A DNA stretch of 64,000 nt from CAYWOS01 sp964459985 (GCA_964459985.1 CAYWOS010000002.1:66147-130146), one strand, 5' to 3'; counted from the stretch's first letter, positions 53,637 to 63,079 are shown. The notes: generated by a model not told the origin, from the sequence alone. A program made the numbers and translations.

Positions 53637-55766
53637 TTACGCTCCTTTGACGCGGATGCTTTCGATCAGCGCCGTGCTTTGATCGCGCACCGACACGCCG
53701 ACGGCGCCGCGAAGGTAGGGATGATCATCGTCCGTGCAGGCGAGCGTCGTGCCCGCGCAGTGCGCCTCGATGCGGTTGCCGCGCACCGACACGCCGATGG
53801 TGATCTTTTCACCCGGCCGGACAGCGCATGGCGTCTTGGCCAGCGTGACATAGCCGTTGTCGTTCTTTTGAATGACGAACTCGCCGCCCGCAAAGCCCGC
53901 CGCGTAGGAGCGGATCGCGCCCTGCACGCGGAAAAGCGCCAGATGGTTTTCGCCGCTCTCGGGCGTCAGGGTGAAGGCGGCGTCGTAATCGCGCCACTCG
54001 TGCGAGCCGGTGTACCATTCGCCCACGTCCTCGCAGGCGATGCGCATTTCGCCTCCGATCATTTCGCCGACGCCCTTCATGCGCGACACCTGCGTGATGT
54101 CGCGGTGCCGTTCGCTCCAGATCTCCATGACCTCGTTCCTGAAATCGACCGAGTAATCGGGCTGGCCCTCGAAGCGAAGATCGTCGGCGTAGACGACCAG
54201 CTGATAGCCTTTCTTGACATTTTCATCGGGCGTCCAGAGGCAGAAGCCCGCCTCGTCGATCAACCCGCCCGGGAGCGGGGGAATCGTGACGCTGACTTCC
54301 TTCCATTCGCCGCGCGTGAGCCGCGTTTTTTCACCATAAAAGGTCTTGTCGGCGCGGCTGTCGCGCGCGTAGGCGCAGCCCCACGTGTCGTTGCCGTAGG
54401 GCGCGACGCACAGCGCGCCTCTGACGGTCTGCCCCGGATACAGCACGGGCGAGAAGGCGGGGTCGTAGCGCGAATCGCTGAAATCGTCCTTCCAGTAATA
54501 GGTCTTTTTATACAGGTACACGTGCTTGTCGGGCTGCAGGCGGGTGCAGATGAACTTGAGCGAGCGCTTGCCGGTGAACGCCGATTCGTCGGTGTTGATG
54601 AGATGCGCGGTATTGGCGTTCTCGCCGTCCGAGCGGACGTACAGCGCGTGCGTGCTCTTGGGGTATTCAAAGTGGCAGTCGTGCAGATTGCCCGAGAGTA
54701 CTTTGTCCCACGGCGCAGGCGGCGTTTCGCCGGCGAGCGCGTAGGCAAGGCGCGCGATATAGCTCGCGCCGTAGGGGATATCGGTGATGTTCATGTCGCC
54801 CATGACGCCCGAGCGGATGCACAGGTCGTGCACGGGCTTGATCCATTTGTGCGTGTCGATGGCGTCAAGCCCGCAAAGCACGCCCATGATGGTCGCCACG
54901 TTGCCCACGTTGCAGTCGGTGTCCCAGCCGCACATGTTGCAGATGTTGAGCGTGTTTTCAAAATCGCCCCTGCCCCAGAGCATCGAAAGGATCATGACGG
55001 CGGCGTTGGGAATGATGTGGCAGGCGCCGGGATAGCGGTCGTAGCCGAAATTGTCATGGACGTAGCGGAAGCCCTCGCGCCAGTCGGCGGCGGGGTTGTC
55101 GTCGTAAAACTTCATGACGGCGCGCGCCGCGCGCGTATACTCGCAGTCCGCGGGGATATAGGCCAGCGCTTTTTCGATGACGGCGCGGATATCGCGCTCG
55201 ACAAAGGCAAGGCTGATCGCCGTCGCCACGAAGACGCCGCCGTACACGCCGTTGCCGCCGTGCGTGACCGACGCCGCTTTCTCGGCGAGGCTCGCCGCGA
55301 GCGACGGATTGCCGGGCGCGACCAGTCCCCATGTGTCGATGAAAATCTGTCCGCCGATCTGCTCGGCGACCGCCGCGCCGTTCTGCGCGATCGAGCCGCT
55401 CTGCGGCGCTTTGATGCCGTTGCGCAGGTTGAGGTACGCCGTGTGCTCGGTCGATATACCGTAGCCGCCCCACCAGAAAAAGCCGTGCTCGTAGGGCGCG
55501 TAATTGAGCAGCGCCTCGCCGACGTCCTGCGCCGTCATGGCGTCGCCGCGCTTGTCCTCCAGCGCGCGGATAAAATAGAGCGGGCCGTTCGAGTCGTCGT
55601 CGGCGGCAAAGTTTTTGTACTCCGCCGGGTAGTTGGTCAGCTCGCCAAACAGGTCGCGGATGCGCTCGTAATCCCATCCCTCGACCGCCGCGCCCAGCCG
55701 GATGCCGATAATCTTCGCCAGCCATCCGGCGTACACGCGCTCCATGTAATCCTGCGGAATTTTCAT
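53637..55766 (-). CDS. ADP-ribosylglycohydrolase-family protein with C-terminal jelly-roll-like modules
   Basis: A 709-residue fusion. The first ~340 residues are an ARH-fold domain: AGWLAKIIGIRLGAAVEGWD, DDDSNGPLYFIRALED and CGWDTDCNVGNVATIMG supply the acidic metal-binding residues. The remaining ~370 residues look like two beta-sandwich modules; the last (NHLALFRVQGAIRSYAAGFA...) resembles LamG/concanavalin-like folds that bind glycans. No signal peptide is present. Genes of this type sit in sugar-transport operons and may cleave N- or O-glycosidic bonds. ATG 55766 has GAGGTG upstream. Confidence 0.82.
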   Translation of the reverse strand: MKIPQDYMERVYAGWLAKIIGIRLGAAVEGWDYERIRDLFGELTNYPAEYKNFAADDDSNGPLYFIRALEDKRGDAMTAQDVGEALLNYAPYEHGFFWWGGYGISTEHTAYLNLRNGIKAPQSGSIAQNGAAVAEQIGGQIFIDTWGLVAPGNPSLAASLAEKAASVTHGGNGVYGGVFVATAISLAFVERDIRAVIEKALAYIPADCEYTRAARAVMKFYDDNPAADWREGFRYVHDNFGYDRYPGACHIIPNAAVMILSMLWGRGDFENTLNICNMCGWDTDCNVGNVATIMGVLCGLDAIDTHKWIKPVHDLCIRSGVMGDMNITDIPYGASYIARLAYALAGETPPAPWDKVLSGNLHDCHFEYPKSTHALYVRSDGENANTAHLINTDESAFTGKRSLKFICTRLQPDKHVYLYKKTYYWKDDFSDSRYDPAFSPVLYPGQTVRGALCVAPYGNDTWGCAYARDSRADKTFYGEKTRLTRGEWKEVSVTIPPLPGGLIDEAGFCLWTPDENVKKGYQLVVYADDLRFEGQPDYSVDFRNEVMEIWSERHRDITQVSRMKGVGEMIGGEMRIACEDVGEWYTGSHEWRDYDAAFTLTPESGENHLALFRVQGAIRSYAAGFAGGEFVIQKNDNGYVTLAKTPCAVRPGEKITIGVSVRGNRIEAHCAGTTLACTDDDHPYLRGAVGVSVRDQSTALIESIRVKGA

Positions 55767-55776
55767 CTTTCTCACC

Positions 55777-56676
55777 TCATATTTCCATCGACATGCCGTC
55801 GTAGGCCAACAAAAAACCGTGCTCTTTGACAATGTCCGCGTACTCGTCGTGCGGCGGCGCGTAATGCGGGCACAGGTGCGTCAGCATGAAGGTCGTGTCC
55901 GCCGCGATACAGCCGTTTTTGAGCAGATAATCGCGCATCACGATGTCCTTTTGCAGCGACATGTGCCCGTTCCCCGTCGGCAGATCGCCCGCGAAGGCGT
56001 CGCGCGCGCCCAGCCCGAACGTGCTTTCCAGCACGACGCAGTCGTAGCGATAGCGCGTCAGCACGTCGAGCTGATCCTTGTCATAGCCGCCCGTGTCCGT
56101 GGCGTACAGGAGCGTTTTCCCGTCGCGCCGCAGGATGTAGTTGAAACAAAAGCCTTTTTCTCTGCCGTGATTGGCGCGCACGGCGACGAAGAAGCCGTCG
56201 TCCAGAGCGTTTTCAACGCCCTCTTCGACGAGTGAAAACGCCATGTCGTAGCGCGCTGCGGCCAGCTTTTCGGGCGTGAACATCCCGTCGTAGACGCGTT
56301 TGACGAAGGCGTTGCCGTACACCGTGAGGGACGGCAGCGCCGTGAACCGCGCCGACCACTGCGCGCTTTCGGGATCGAACGGCGGGACGCCGTCCGCCGG
56401 CGCGCACCGGCATTTGAGCCCGACGGGCTCGAAATGATCCTCGTGCGCGTGGGTGACGAGCAGGCGGCGGACGTTCGCCAGCGACAGCCCGTTCAGCGCC
56501 GCCGCGTAGCGGGCGGAGGCGTTCAGATCGATCAATATGTCGTCGTCAATCATCGCGGCGCTGTTGCCGCGCACGTTGCGCCCGCCCGCTTTCAGCGCCC
56601 GCGCGCAGTTGGGGCACGCGCAGAAGGCGTTGGGATACATTTCCGCCGCCGCCGTGCCCAGAAAAGTGATGTTCAT
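55777..56676 (-). CDS. PhnP-like metallo-beta-lactamase-fold hydrolase
   Basis: A 299-residue MBL-fold protein. The metal motif is THAHEDH (H-x-H-x-D-H), with further ligands in RANHGREKG, YATDTGGYD and THLCPH near the C-terminus. The start MNITFLGTAAAEMYPNAFCAC, with Cys residues CACPNC, matches the PhnP/phosphodiesterase subgroup that hydrolyses cyclic sugar phosphates. It lies between two ARH-type genes, with 10 and 51 bp gaps. A role on a phosphorylated sugar intermediate is plausible. Confidence 0.85.
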   Translation of the reverse strand: MNITFLGTAAAEMYPNAFCACPNCARALKAGGRNVRGNSAAMIDDDILIDLNASARYAAALNGLSLANVRRLLVTHAHEDHFEPVGLKCRCAPADGVPPFDPESAQWSARFTALPSLTVYGNAFVKRVYDGMFTPEKLAAARYDMAFSLVEEGVENALDDGFFVAVRANHGREKGFCFNYILRRDGKTLLYATDTGGYDKDQLDVLTRYRYDCVVLESTFGLGARDAFAGDLPTGNGHMSLQKDIVMRDYLLKNGCIAADTTFMLTHLCPHYAPPHDEYADIVKEHGFLLAYDGMSMEI

Positions 56677-56727
56677 CGGTTAACCTCTCATCATATGAAG
56701 CGTGTTCCGCACGCGTCCCCGAAGGGT

Positions 56728-57723
56728 TCAGGGATTGGCTTCAATCAGCTCGGCGAGCCTGTCCGCTTTCTCGAACAGATCGACGCCCTTGGTAAATTGC
56801 AGGCACGTGCCCGAGGGATAGCGCGTGTGCTCGAGCCAGTAGGCGGGGATGGCGGACGCGCCGTAGCGCGCGCCCAGAATGCAGCCGACCACCGCGCCGA
56901 TGGTATCGGCGTCGCGCCCGAAGTTCGAGGCGAGCAGCACGCCGCCCTTGAAGGCGTCATGCTTGAGCCGGAGACAGCCGAACGCTTCGGCGATCGCCTC
57001 GGGCGTGGCGGCGCGGTAGGAGCAGAACAATTGATCGTGAAGCGGCATCCACGCGTCGGCGATATCGCCCTTCGCTTCGTCCACCACCCGGTACGCCGTC
57101 TTCATCCGCGCGTACAACCACGAATCTTGGGGCGCGGCCGCCAGCACGCGCTCGAAGATTTCTTCAAACGGCGTGTCGACCATCGCCAGCGCCACGGCCA
57201 GCGCGACCATCTGCGCGCCCCACACGCCGTCCCGGCAATGGCTGATCTCGGCGTCGACGCGGCATAATTCGAGCGCTTTCCCGGGCGCGCCCGCGCAGTA
57301 GATGCCGATGGGCCCGCAGCGCATCGCCGCGCCGTCGCTGAAGGTGTGCGTGCCGAACCTGCCGGACTCGGGCGCGTGCATTCCGGCGCGCAGGTTGGCG
57401 GCGGCGTCCATCTCGCTCACACCCCCGCGCCGGAGCTCGTCCTGCACGACGACGTGCTTTTTCCACATCGCCTCGACATCGTCGGCGGTGAAATCGCCGC
57501 CGCTTGTGAGAATGGTTTCGGTGACGAGCAGCGCGAACTCGGTATCGTCGGTGCTCCACGCCTCGCCGTGATGGAAATCGGTGGTGATGCCGTAATCGCG
57601 CTGGTAATCGGGTTTGCGCGCGGCGTCGCCGAAGGAATCGCCGATGGCGAGCCCGCACAGCGCCCCGCGCGTTTTGTCGCGCAGAAGCAGGGGGTTTTGC
57701 CGGAGCGCTTCACGTGAAATCAT
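56728..57723 (-). CDS. ADP-ribosylglycohydrolase-family protein
   Basis: A 331-residue single-domain ARH-fold enzyme. GALCGLAIGDSFGDAA is the family start, STDDTEFALLV and GRDADTIGAVVG provide the paired metal-binding Asp residues, and the length matches the family. The substrate could be an ADP-ribosyl or a plain N-ribosyl/glycosyl compound. GGAGG precedes ATG 57723. It is distinct from the larger paralogue two genes downstream in the operon. Confidence 0.88.
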   Translation of the reverse strand: MISREALRQNPLLLRDKTRGALCGLAIGDSFGDAARKPDYQRDYGITTDFHHGEAWSTDDTEFALLVTETILTSGGDFTADDVEAMWKKHVVVQDELRRGGVSEMDAAANLRAGMHAPESGRFGTHTFSDGAAMRCGPIGIYCAGAPGKALELCRVDAEISHCRDGVWGAQMVALAVALAMVDTPFEEIFERVLAAAPQDSWLYARMKTAYRVVDEAKGDIADAWMPLHDQLFCSYRAATPEAIAEAFGCLRLKHDAFKGGVLLASNFGRDADTIGAVVGCILGARYGASAIPAYWLEHTRYPSGTCLQFTKGVDLFEKADRLAELIEANP

Positions 57724-57743
57724 AAATGTACCTCCGCCGTTTG

Positions 57744-58508
57744 TCAATGATCAGATAGGATATATTGTTCGAGAAAAACGGCGACGCCGTCCATCTCGTT
57801 GCTTTCGGTGATGAAATCGGCCGCCCGCCGCGTTCTCTCGTCGCCGTTTGCCATGGCGACGCCGCAGCCGCAGGCGCGGAAGAAAGCGATATCGCAGTCC
57901 TCGTCGCCGAACCCGACCGCCTGCCCGGGGGTCAGCCCGAGCGCGCGCATGAGCCGCGCCATGCCCGCGCCCTTGCCCGTGCCGCGCGGCCCGAAATTGC
58001 ACCAGCGCGAGCCGACGATCTGCGTGAGCGCGCAGCCGCATCGCGCCGATATCGCGCGCGCCTCGTCTTCGGGCAGATCCCACGCGCTCAAGTACGCCAC
58101 GCGCGAGGCGAAGGGCGCGTTTCGGTCAAGCGGCAGATCGCCGCTGACGGGGTCTTCGTCGTAGTGCGCGTCGTTTTCCAGCCCATAGCGGATTCTGCGC
58201 GCGCCCAAGGCCGCCTCGCGCACGGCGTTTGCGACGCGCGGCGACATGTACTTATCCAGAAGCGTTTCGCCGCGAACGATGATGTTCGCGCCATAATTGA
58301 GCAGCGCCGCGTCGGGCCGGAGCAGCTCGGCGTAACGCCGCGCGTGCCCTCGGCAGCGTCCCGTGGCGAAGGCGAACAGGATGCCCCGCCGCCGGCATGC
58401 CGCGATCGCCCTTTGCGTGCGTTCCGTAACCTCTTTTTGCCGCGTGATCAGCGTGCCGTCCAGATCGACGGCGATCAGGCGGATGGATTCGGGTGCAAAT
58501 GCCTTCAT
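57744..58508 (-). CDS. HAD-family phosphatase (Cof-type)
   Basis: A 254-residue phosphatase of the Cof-type HAD group. The catalytic aspartates are in IAVDLDGTLI (Asp15 and Asp17), motif II is FAFATGRC, and motif IV is VGFGDEDCDIAFFRA. The cap domain is of the C2 type between these. It likely removes phosphate from a sugar phosphate in the same pathway. GAGG precedes ATG 58508. Confidence 0.92.
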   Translation of the reverse strand: MKAFAPESIRLIAVDLDGTLITRQKEVTERTQRAIAACRRRGILFAFATGRCRGHARRYAELLRPDAALLNYGANIIVRGETLLDKYMSPRVANAVREAALGARRIRYGLENDAHYDEDPVSGDLPLDRNAPFASRVAYLSAWDLPEDEARAISARCGCALTQIVGSRWCNFGPRGTGKGAGMARLMRALGLTPGQAVGFGDEDCDIAFFRACGCGVAMANGDERTRRAADFITESNEMDGVAVFLEQYILSDH

Positions 58509-58567
58509 TCGTCCTCTTTCACGTCGGGCGGACGGCGAACCGCCCGCCCGACGCATGGGATGATTGC

Positions 58568-60022
58568 TTACTTGATGACCGTCGCGGCGTAGGCTGCCAC
58601 CTGCGCGCCGCCGTAATTGTTCCATGTATCCACGAACGTCTGCCAGTCGGCGTCCGTCTTTTCGCCCAGAATGTACTGCGTGGCGAATTCCTTCCACAGC
58701 GATTCGCAGGCCGTCCAGTTGGTCGCCAGATCGGCGGGGATGACGAAATCGTTGTCGGCCGCGCCGTAGGTCTTCATGAACTCGGCGGACTGGAAGGAGG
58801 GCGCCGGCCAGTAATCGACGCCGCCCTTGGTGAAGGCGCGCACGTCGATATCGCCGAACACGTCGGAATCGAAGAAGCGGTAGATATCGATCTCGGAGGA
58901 GTTGAGCTTGAGGCTGTACGTGCCGTCGGCGTTGACGTCGTAATCAATGCCTTCCAGTCCGAACAGGTCGAGCTTGCGGCCTTCGTCGCTCAGCAGGTAA
59001 TCCAGCACGGCGAACGCCTTCTCGGGCGCTTTGCAGGTGGAGGAGATCACCCAGCCGCGATCGAAGCGGTTGCCGGTGATGTTGTACTGCTGCACGCCGT
59101 CCGCAGATTTCATCGGGGGCATGATGGTCAGCGTCGCCGCGTCGCCGTAATTCTTGACGGTGTTCGTCTCGTAATACACGGTGTACGCGCCGCCCTTCAT
59201 GGCGATGCCCGCGACGATGCCGGTGTAGAGCGAGTTTTCCATGCTCTCCCAGTTGTCGGTCGCGAAGTTGGCGCTCAAAATGCCCGCCTTGTACATGTCC
59301 GCCCACCACTTGAGCTCATTGAGGAAGTTCTCGGTGACGCGGTTGTACAGGTAGGAGCCGTCCTCCTGCTTCATCCACGTGGCGTTGATGCCAAAGCCGC
59401 TGTCGATGCCGGTGTTGAACAGGTAATCGATGCCCTGCGTGGTGATGACGCCCTGATAACCCTGCGCCTTGATTTCCTCAAACAGCTTGGTGTAGGCGGC
59501 GGTATCGGGATTCTTGAGGAATTCCTCGTAGCTCGGGCACGCCTTGAGCACGTCGGTGCGGAACTGCATGCACTTGTTGACCGTCGAGGGCCAGAGCAGG
59601 TACGGGCAGGAGGCGAACTGCGCGGCGAGGATGGGATCGCCTTCGATGTACTTTTTGGCGTAGGTCGAGTTCTTGACCAGATCGGTCATATCGACCAGCA
59701 GATCGAGCGAGCCGAGATAGGCGGGATCGATCGCCGTGCCCTGCACGTAGATGAGATCGATCACTTCTTCTTCGTCCCAGGTGAGCAGCATGTTGTTGAC
59801 GAAGTCGGGGTAGCCCGAGGAGGGCTGATTCTTGATCTCAAGCTGCACGTCCAGACCGGCGTTCAGCAGCTTTTCGTTGACCTTGGCGAACCAATCGGCA
59901 TAGCCCTCGATGTCGCTGGTGCGCACCAGCACGGTCAGCGTCGTGATATCCTCCGCCGCGGCGATGCCCGTCAGGGAAAGCGCCATGACGCAGACGAGGA
60001 AGATGGACAGGAACCTTTTCAT
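58568..60022 (-). CDS. Extracellular solute-binding protein of a sugar ABC transporter
   Basis: A 484-residue family-1-like substrate-binding protein. A signal peptide (residues 1-25, MKRFLSIFLVCVMALSLTGI) is followed by a mature protein without a lipid-anchor Cys. The closed two-lobe fold is typical of LplA-type proteins that work with LplB and LplC permeases. GGAGG precedes ATG 60022. It is downstream of both permeases in the operon, with a large hairpin in the 138-bp gap. The ligand is unknown; probably an oligosaccharide. Confidence 0.92.
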   Translation of the reverse strand: MKRFLSIFLVCVMALSLTGIAAAEDITTLTVLVRTSDIEGYADWFAKVNEKLLNAGLDVQLEIKNQPSSGYPDFVNNMLLTWDEEEVIDLIYVQGTAIDPAYLGSLDLLVDMTDLVKNSTYAKKYIEGDPILAAQFASCPYLLWPSTVNKCMQFRTDVLKACPSYEEFLKNPDTAAYTKLFEEIKAQGYQGVITTQGIDYLFNTGIDSGFGINATWMKQEDGSYLYNRVTENFLNELKWWADMYKAGILSANFATDNWESMENSLYTGIVAGIAMKGGAYTVYYETNTVKNYGDAATLTIMPPMKSADGVQQYNITGNRFDRGWVISSTCKAPEKAFAVLDYLLSDEGRKLDLFGLEGIDYDVNADGTYSLKLNSSEIDIYRFFDSDVFGDIDVRAFTKGGVDYWPAPSFQSAEFMKTYGAADNDFVIPADLATNWTACESLWKEFATQYILGEKTDADWQTFVDTWNNYGGAQVAAYAATVIK

Positions 60023-60046
60023 GGGATCAACCTCCTGCAAATTATT

Positions 60047-60100
60047 GTCTCCGCCCGATGATCACCGCTTGCCTGCGAACGCCCGGGCGGCGGCGGAGAC
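60047..60100 (-). other. Stem-loop between the second permease and the solute-binding protein gene
   Basis: GTCTCCGCC (60047-60055) pairs with GGCGGAGAC (60092-60100) around a 36-nt loop. There is no T tract. It could stabilise the solute-binding protein mRNA, whose product is normally needed in excess. Confidence 0.45.
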
Positions 60101-60160
60101 GCCTGCCCTTGCGCGCGCGCGGTTGGGAATAAGGGGATTGCCGGAAGCGCCGGCGCGCGT

Positions 60161-61066
60161 TTACTCCTTGACGCCGCCCGTCAGAACGCCGCTGGTGAAG
60201 TATTTGAGGATGGTCGGGTACAGGCACAGAAGGGGAATGATGCTCACGACGATGGTGGCGTTCTGCAGCGCCGTGAGGTTCAGGTCGCGGAACATGGCGT
60301 ACAGATCCTCGCTGCCCAGCTCGCTCGTGCTGCCGCCCACCACGAATTCGCGCAGATAGCATTGCAGCACGCGCATGCTCTGCTCGTTCAGGAAGATGCC
60401 GCTCGCGAAATACTCGTTCCATTTGGGCACGACGTAGAACAGCGCGATGGTGATGATGGGCACCTTGTTGAGCGGGATGAAGATGCGGAAGAGCAGCGTC
60501 CAGTCGTTCGCGCCGTCCACGCGCGCCGCTTCCAGAATAGCCTGCGGCGTATCCTCGAAGAAGCGCATGAGCAGGATCATGTTGTACACGCTGACGCAGC
60601 CGTATATGATCATGCTCAAATAGTTGTTGTCCAGCTTGTAGTTCTTCATCACCATATACCATTGCAGGATGGGCGCGGACAGAATCATCATCACGATGAA
60701 GAACGCCATGAACAGCTTTTTGCCCGGCAGCCCGGGGCGCGACAGCGCGTAGGCGCTCGAGCAGGTGAGGATCACGCTGAGCGCCGTGCCCGCGATGGTG
60801 ACGATCAGCGAGTTTTTGATCGCCACCCAGATGGCGCTGGTGTTGAAAATGCACAGGTAGTGGACGAGCGAAAACTCGTTGGGCCAGATCTGGTAGCCGT
60901 TCATGTGGCTGACCTCGAGCGGCGCGCAGAAGGATTTGGCGACCAGATTGAGCATGGGAATCATAATGATCAGCGACAGGGCGACCATGAACGCGCAGAT
61001 GAGGAACAGTCCGAGGCGCGGACGGCGGATGCGGTTGCGGCGTTTGACGGTAATCGTTTGATTCAT
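60161..61066 (-). CDS. Carbohydrate ABC transporter permease (LplC/YtcP-like)
   Basis: A 301-residue inner-membrane permease with six predicted helices. The cytoplasmic EAA loop that contacts the ATPase is EAARVDGANDWTLLFRIFIP. It ends in LYPTILKYFTSGVLTGGVKE, the typical LplC/ThuG end. It pairs with the LplB-like permease 10 bp upstream. No ATPase gene is in the operon, so a shared MsmX-type ATPase is expected from elsewhere. Confidence 0.93.
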   Translation of the reverse strand: MNQTITVKRRNRIRRPRLGLFLICAFMVALSLIIMIPMLNLVAKSFCAPLEVSHMNGYQIWPNEFSLVHYLCIFNTSAIWVAIKNSLIVTIAGTALSVILTCSSAYALSRPGLPGKKLFMAFFIVMMILSAPILQWYMVMKNYKLDNNYLSMIIYGCVSVYNMILLMRFFEDTPQAILEAARVDGANDWTLLFRIFIPLNKVPIITIALFYVVPKWNEYFASGIFLNEQSMRVLQCYLREFVVGGSTSELGSEDLYAMFRDLNLTALQNATIVVSIIPLLCLYPTILKYFTSGVLTGGVKE

Positions 61067-61076
61067 GTTGTCCTCC

Positions 61077-62009
61077 TTACCACGCGCTCTTGCCCGTCAG
61101 CCTGCCCGAGCCCCACCGCGCCAGCACGATGAGGATCAGCCCGATCACGCTCTTGAACAGCCCCGCCGCCGTGGCGAAGGAATAGCTGCCGTTGAGCAGA
61201 CCGACGCGGTAGACGTAGGTGTCCAGCACCTCGATGGTGTTCTGCACGGCGGCGTTCTGGAAGACCAATATCTGATCGACGCCGGCGTCTAAAATCGAGC
61301 CGCAGTTGAGGATCAGGATGGTCGCCATCGTGGGCACCAGCGAGGGCAGGATGATGAAGCGGACGATTTGCAGCCGCGATGCGCCGTCCACCGTGGCGGC
61401 GTCGAACAGCGCCGGCTCGATGGCGAGAATGGCGGCGAGATAGATGATGGAATCCCAGCCGATGTTGCGCCACAGCGACGAGCCGCCGATGACGCCCACG
61501 ATGGTGTCGCTGCGCAAAAGCAGGTTCCTGTACGGAACGCCGAACAGGTCAAAGAGGTTGTTGAGCAGCCCGCCGTACTGCAGCGCGCTCGCCCAGATGC
61601 CGTAGATGACGACCCACGAAAGGAAGTGCGGCAGGTAGGAGACGACCTGCACGCTCTTGCGGAACGCGCCCTTGCGCACTTCGTTCTGCATGATGGCGAA
61701 CATGACGGGGAAGATCCAGTTGAGGATCATGCGCAAAAGGCTGATTTTGACGGTGTTGAGTATGATCGTGCCGAAGGTCGGCGAGGAAAAGACCTGACTA
61801 AAGTACTTGAACCCGGCGTACACGTCCTCGCCGCGCGGGCGGTAATCAAAGAACGCCAATTTCATGCCCACGACGGCGCGGCACTTGAACAGCACGAAGT
61901 ACAGCACCGTGGGCAGCAGCATCAGGTAGATCACGCGGAAATCCCAGATGCGCTTGATGAGCGCGTGCCTTTTTCGCGCGCGGAGGGGCAGGACGGCGCG
62001 GTCTGTCAT
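61077..62009 (-). CDS. Carbohydrate ABC transporter permease (LplB-like)
   Basis: A 310-residue permease with about six helices and a basic N-terminal tail. Motifs include SFATAAGLFKSVIGLILIVL near the C-terminus and the EAA-like loop FDAATVDGASRLQIVRFIIL, as in LplB and related oligosaccharide permeases. Four bases separate it from the LacI gene upstream, so regulator and transporter are one transcription unit. Confidence 0.93.
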   Translation of the reverse strand: MTDRAVLPLRARKRHALIKRIWDFRVIYLMLLPTVLYFVLFKCRAVVGMKLAFFDYRPRGEDVYAGFKYFSQVFSSPTFGTIILNTVKISLLRMILNWIFPVMFAIMQNEVRKGAFRKSVQVVSYLPHFLSWVVIYGIWASALQYGGLLNNLFDLFGVPYRNLLLRSDTIVGVIGGSSLWRNIGWDSIIYLAAILAIEPALFDAATVDGASRLQIVRFIILPSLVPTMATILILNCGSILDAGVDQILVFQNAAVQNTIEVLDTYVYRVGLLNGSYSFATAAGLFKSVIGLILIVLARWGSGRLTGKSAW

Positions 62010-62013
62010 GTTC

Positions 62014-63042
62014 TCATCTCCCCGTATCGAGCGGTGGGTCTTTGCGCGTGGTGCCGCGCAGCACGAGCGTCGCCGGCGTCTTCACGCGGCTGATGGGCGG
62101 CGGGCTGCCCTCGATGACGGAGATCAGCATCCGCGCCGCTTCGGTGGCGATTTCGTAATGCGGCTTGGCGACGGTGGACAGTTCGGGCTCGTAGATTTCG
62201 CTCAAGTCGATGTTGTCAAACCCGATAACCTCGATATCCTCGGGCACGCGCAGCGACGCCTTGTGCAGCGCCTTGACCGCGCCGATGGCGACCAGATCGC
62301 TGCCGCTCACCACGGCGGTGAAGCGCGCGCCCTCCGACAGGAGGCCGTTCACCATGTCGAAGCCGTACTCGATGGAAAACTCGCCCTGATGGACGAGCGC
62401 CGGCGAAAAGGGAACGGCGGCGTCCTGCAATGCGTGGCGGTAGCCCGTCAGCCTGTGCATCGGGCCGGAGGATTCGGGCGCGCCGTCGAGATACAGGATG
62501 TCCTTGTGGCCGTGTCCGATCAGGTAAGTGGTCGACTGGTACATGCCGCTTTCGTTGTCGCCGGTAATGCAGCCGTCGGCGTAATCGCTGTCAAAGGTGC
62601 GCCCGATCATGACCAACGGCATGCCGTAGGCGCGGTAATCGCGTAAAAAGCCCTCGTTGCTGACGCCCGAGCACAGGATCACGCCGTCCACGCGGTTGTC
62701 GACCATGGAGATCAATTGTTTTTTCTCGCGCTCGGGGTCGAAATCGGAGTTAAAGAGCATCATCGAATAGCCGCGCGCGCTGATGTAATCGTCGATGCCG
62801 CGCAGCATTTTGGGGAAGAACAAATTGGACACGTCGGGGATGATGACGCCGATGATGTTCGAGTGCGACAGCGCGATGCCCCGCGCCAGTTGGCTCGGGC
62901 GGTAGTTCATCTCGTACATGATCGCCTTGACGTGCTCGCGCGTTTTGCCGCTCACGCCGAGCGGCTTATCGTTGATGACGCGCGAAACGGTGGTCGTCGA
63001 AACGCCCGCGCGCCGCGCGATGTCCGATATGCTGCATTTCAC
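62014..63042 (-). CDS. LacI-family transcriptional regulator
   Basis: A 342-residue repressor. The N-terminal helix-turn-helix (residues 4-23, ISDIARRAGVSTTTVSRVIN) and hinge helix (YRPSQLARGIA) are followed by a periplasmic-binding-protein-like effector domain (IIGVIIPDVSNLFFPKMLRG). It is the first gene of the operon that continues into the ABC permeases, so it is likely an autoregulated local repressor induced by the transported sugar. Confidence 0.95.
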   Translation of the reverse strand: MKCSISDIARRAGVSTTTVSRVINDKPLGVSGKTREHVKAIMYEMNYRPSQLARGIALSHSNIIGVIIPDVSNLFFPKMLRGIDDYISARGYSMMLFNSDFDPEREKKQLISMVDNRVDGVILCSGVSNEGFLRDYRAYGMPLVMIGRTFDSDYADGCITGDNESGMYQSTTYLIGHGHKDILYLDGAPESSGPMHRLTGYRHALQDAAVPFSPALVHQGEFSIEYGFDMVNGLLSEGARFTAVVSGSDLVAIGAVKALHKASLRVPEDIEVIGFDNIDLSEIYEPELSTVAKPHYEIATEAARMLISVIEGSPPPISRVKTPATLVLRGTTRKDPPLDTGR

Positions 63043-63079
63043 CGTGGCGCGCCCCCTCGCATGATGTGCATTTTGGTCA

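Noticed and set aside
53679..55829. A 716-codon forward frame opposite the large ARH gene
   Set aside because: Shadow frame; the reverse gene has conserved ARH motifs, a ribosome site and operon context.
58493..60061. A 522-codon forward frame opposite the solute-binding protein
   Set aside because: Shadow frame with Val/Gly/His/Arg bias; the reverse gene has a signal peptide and a clear transporter context.
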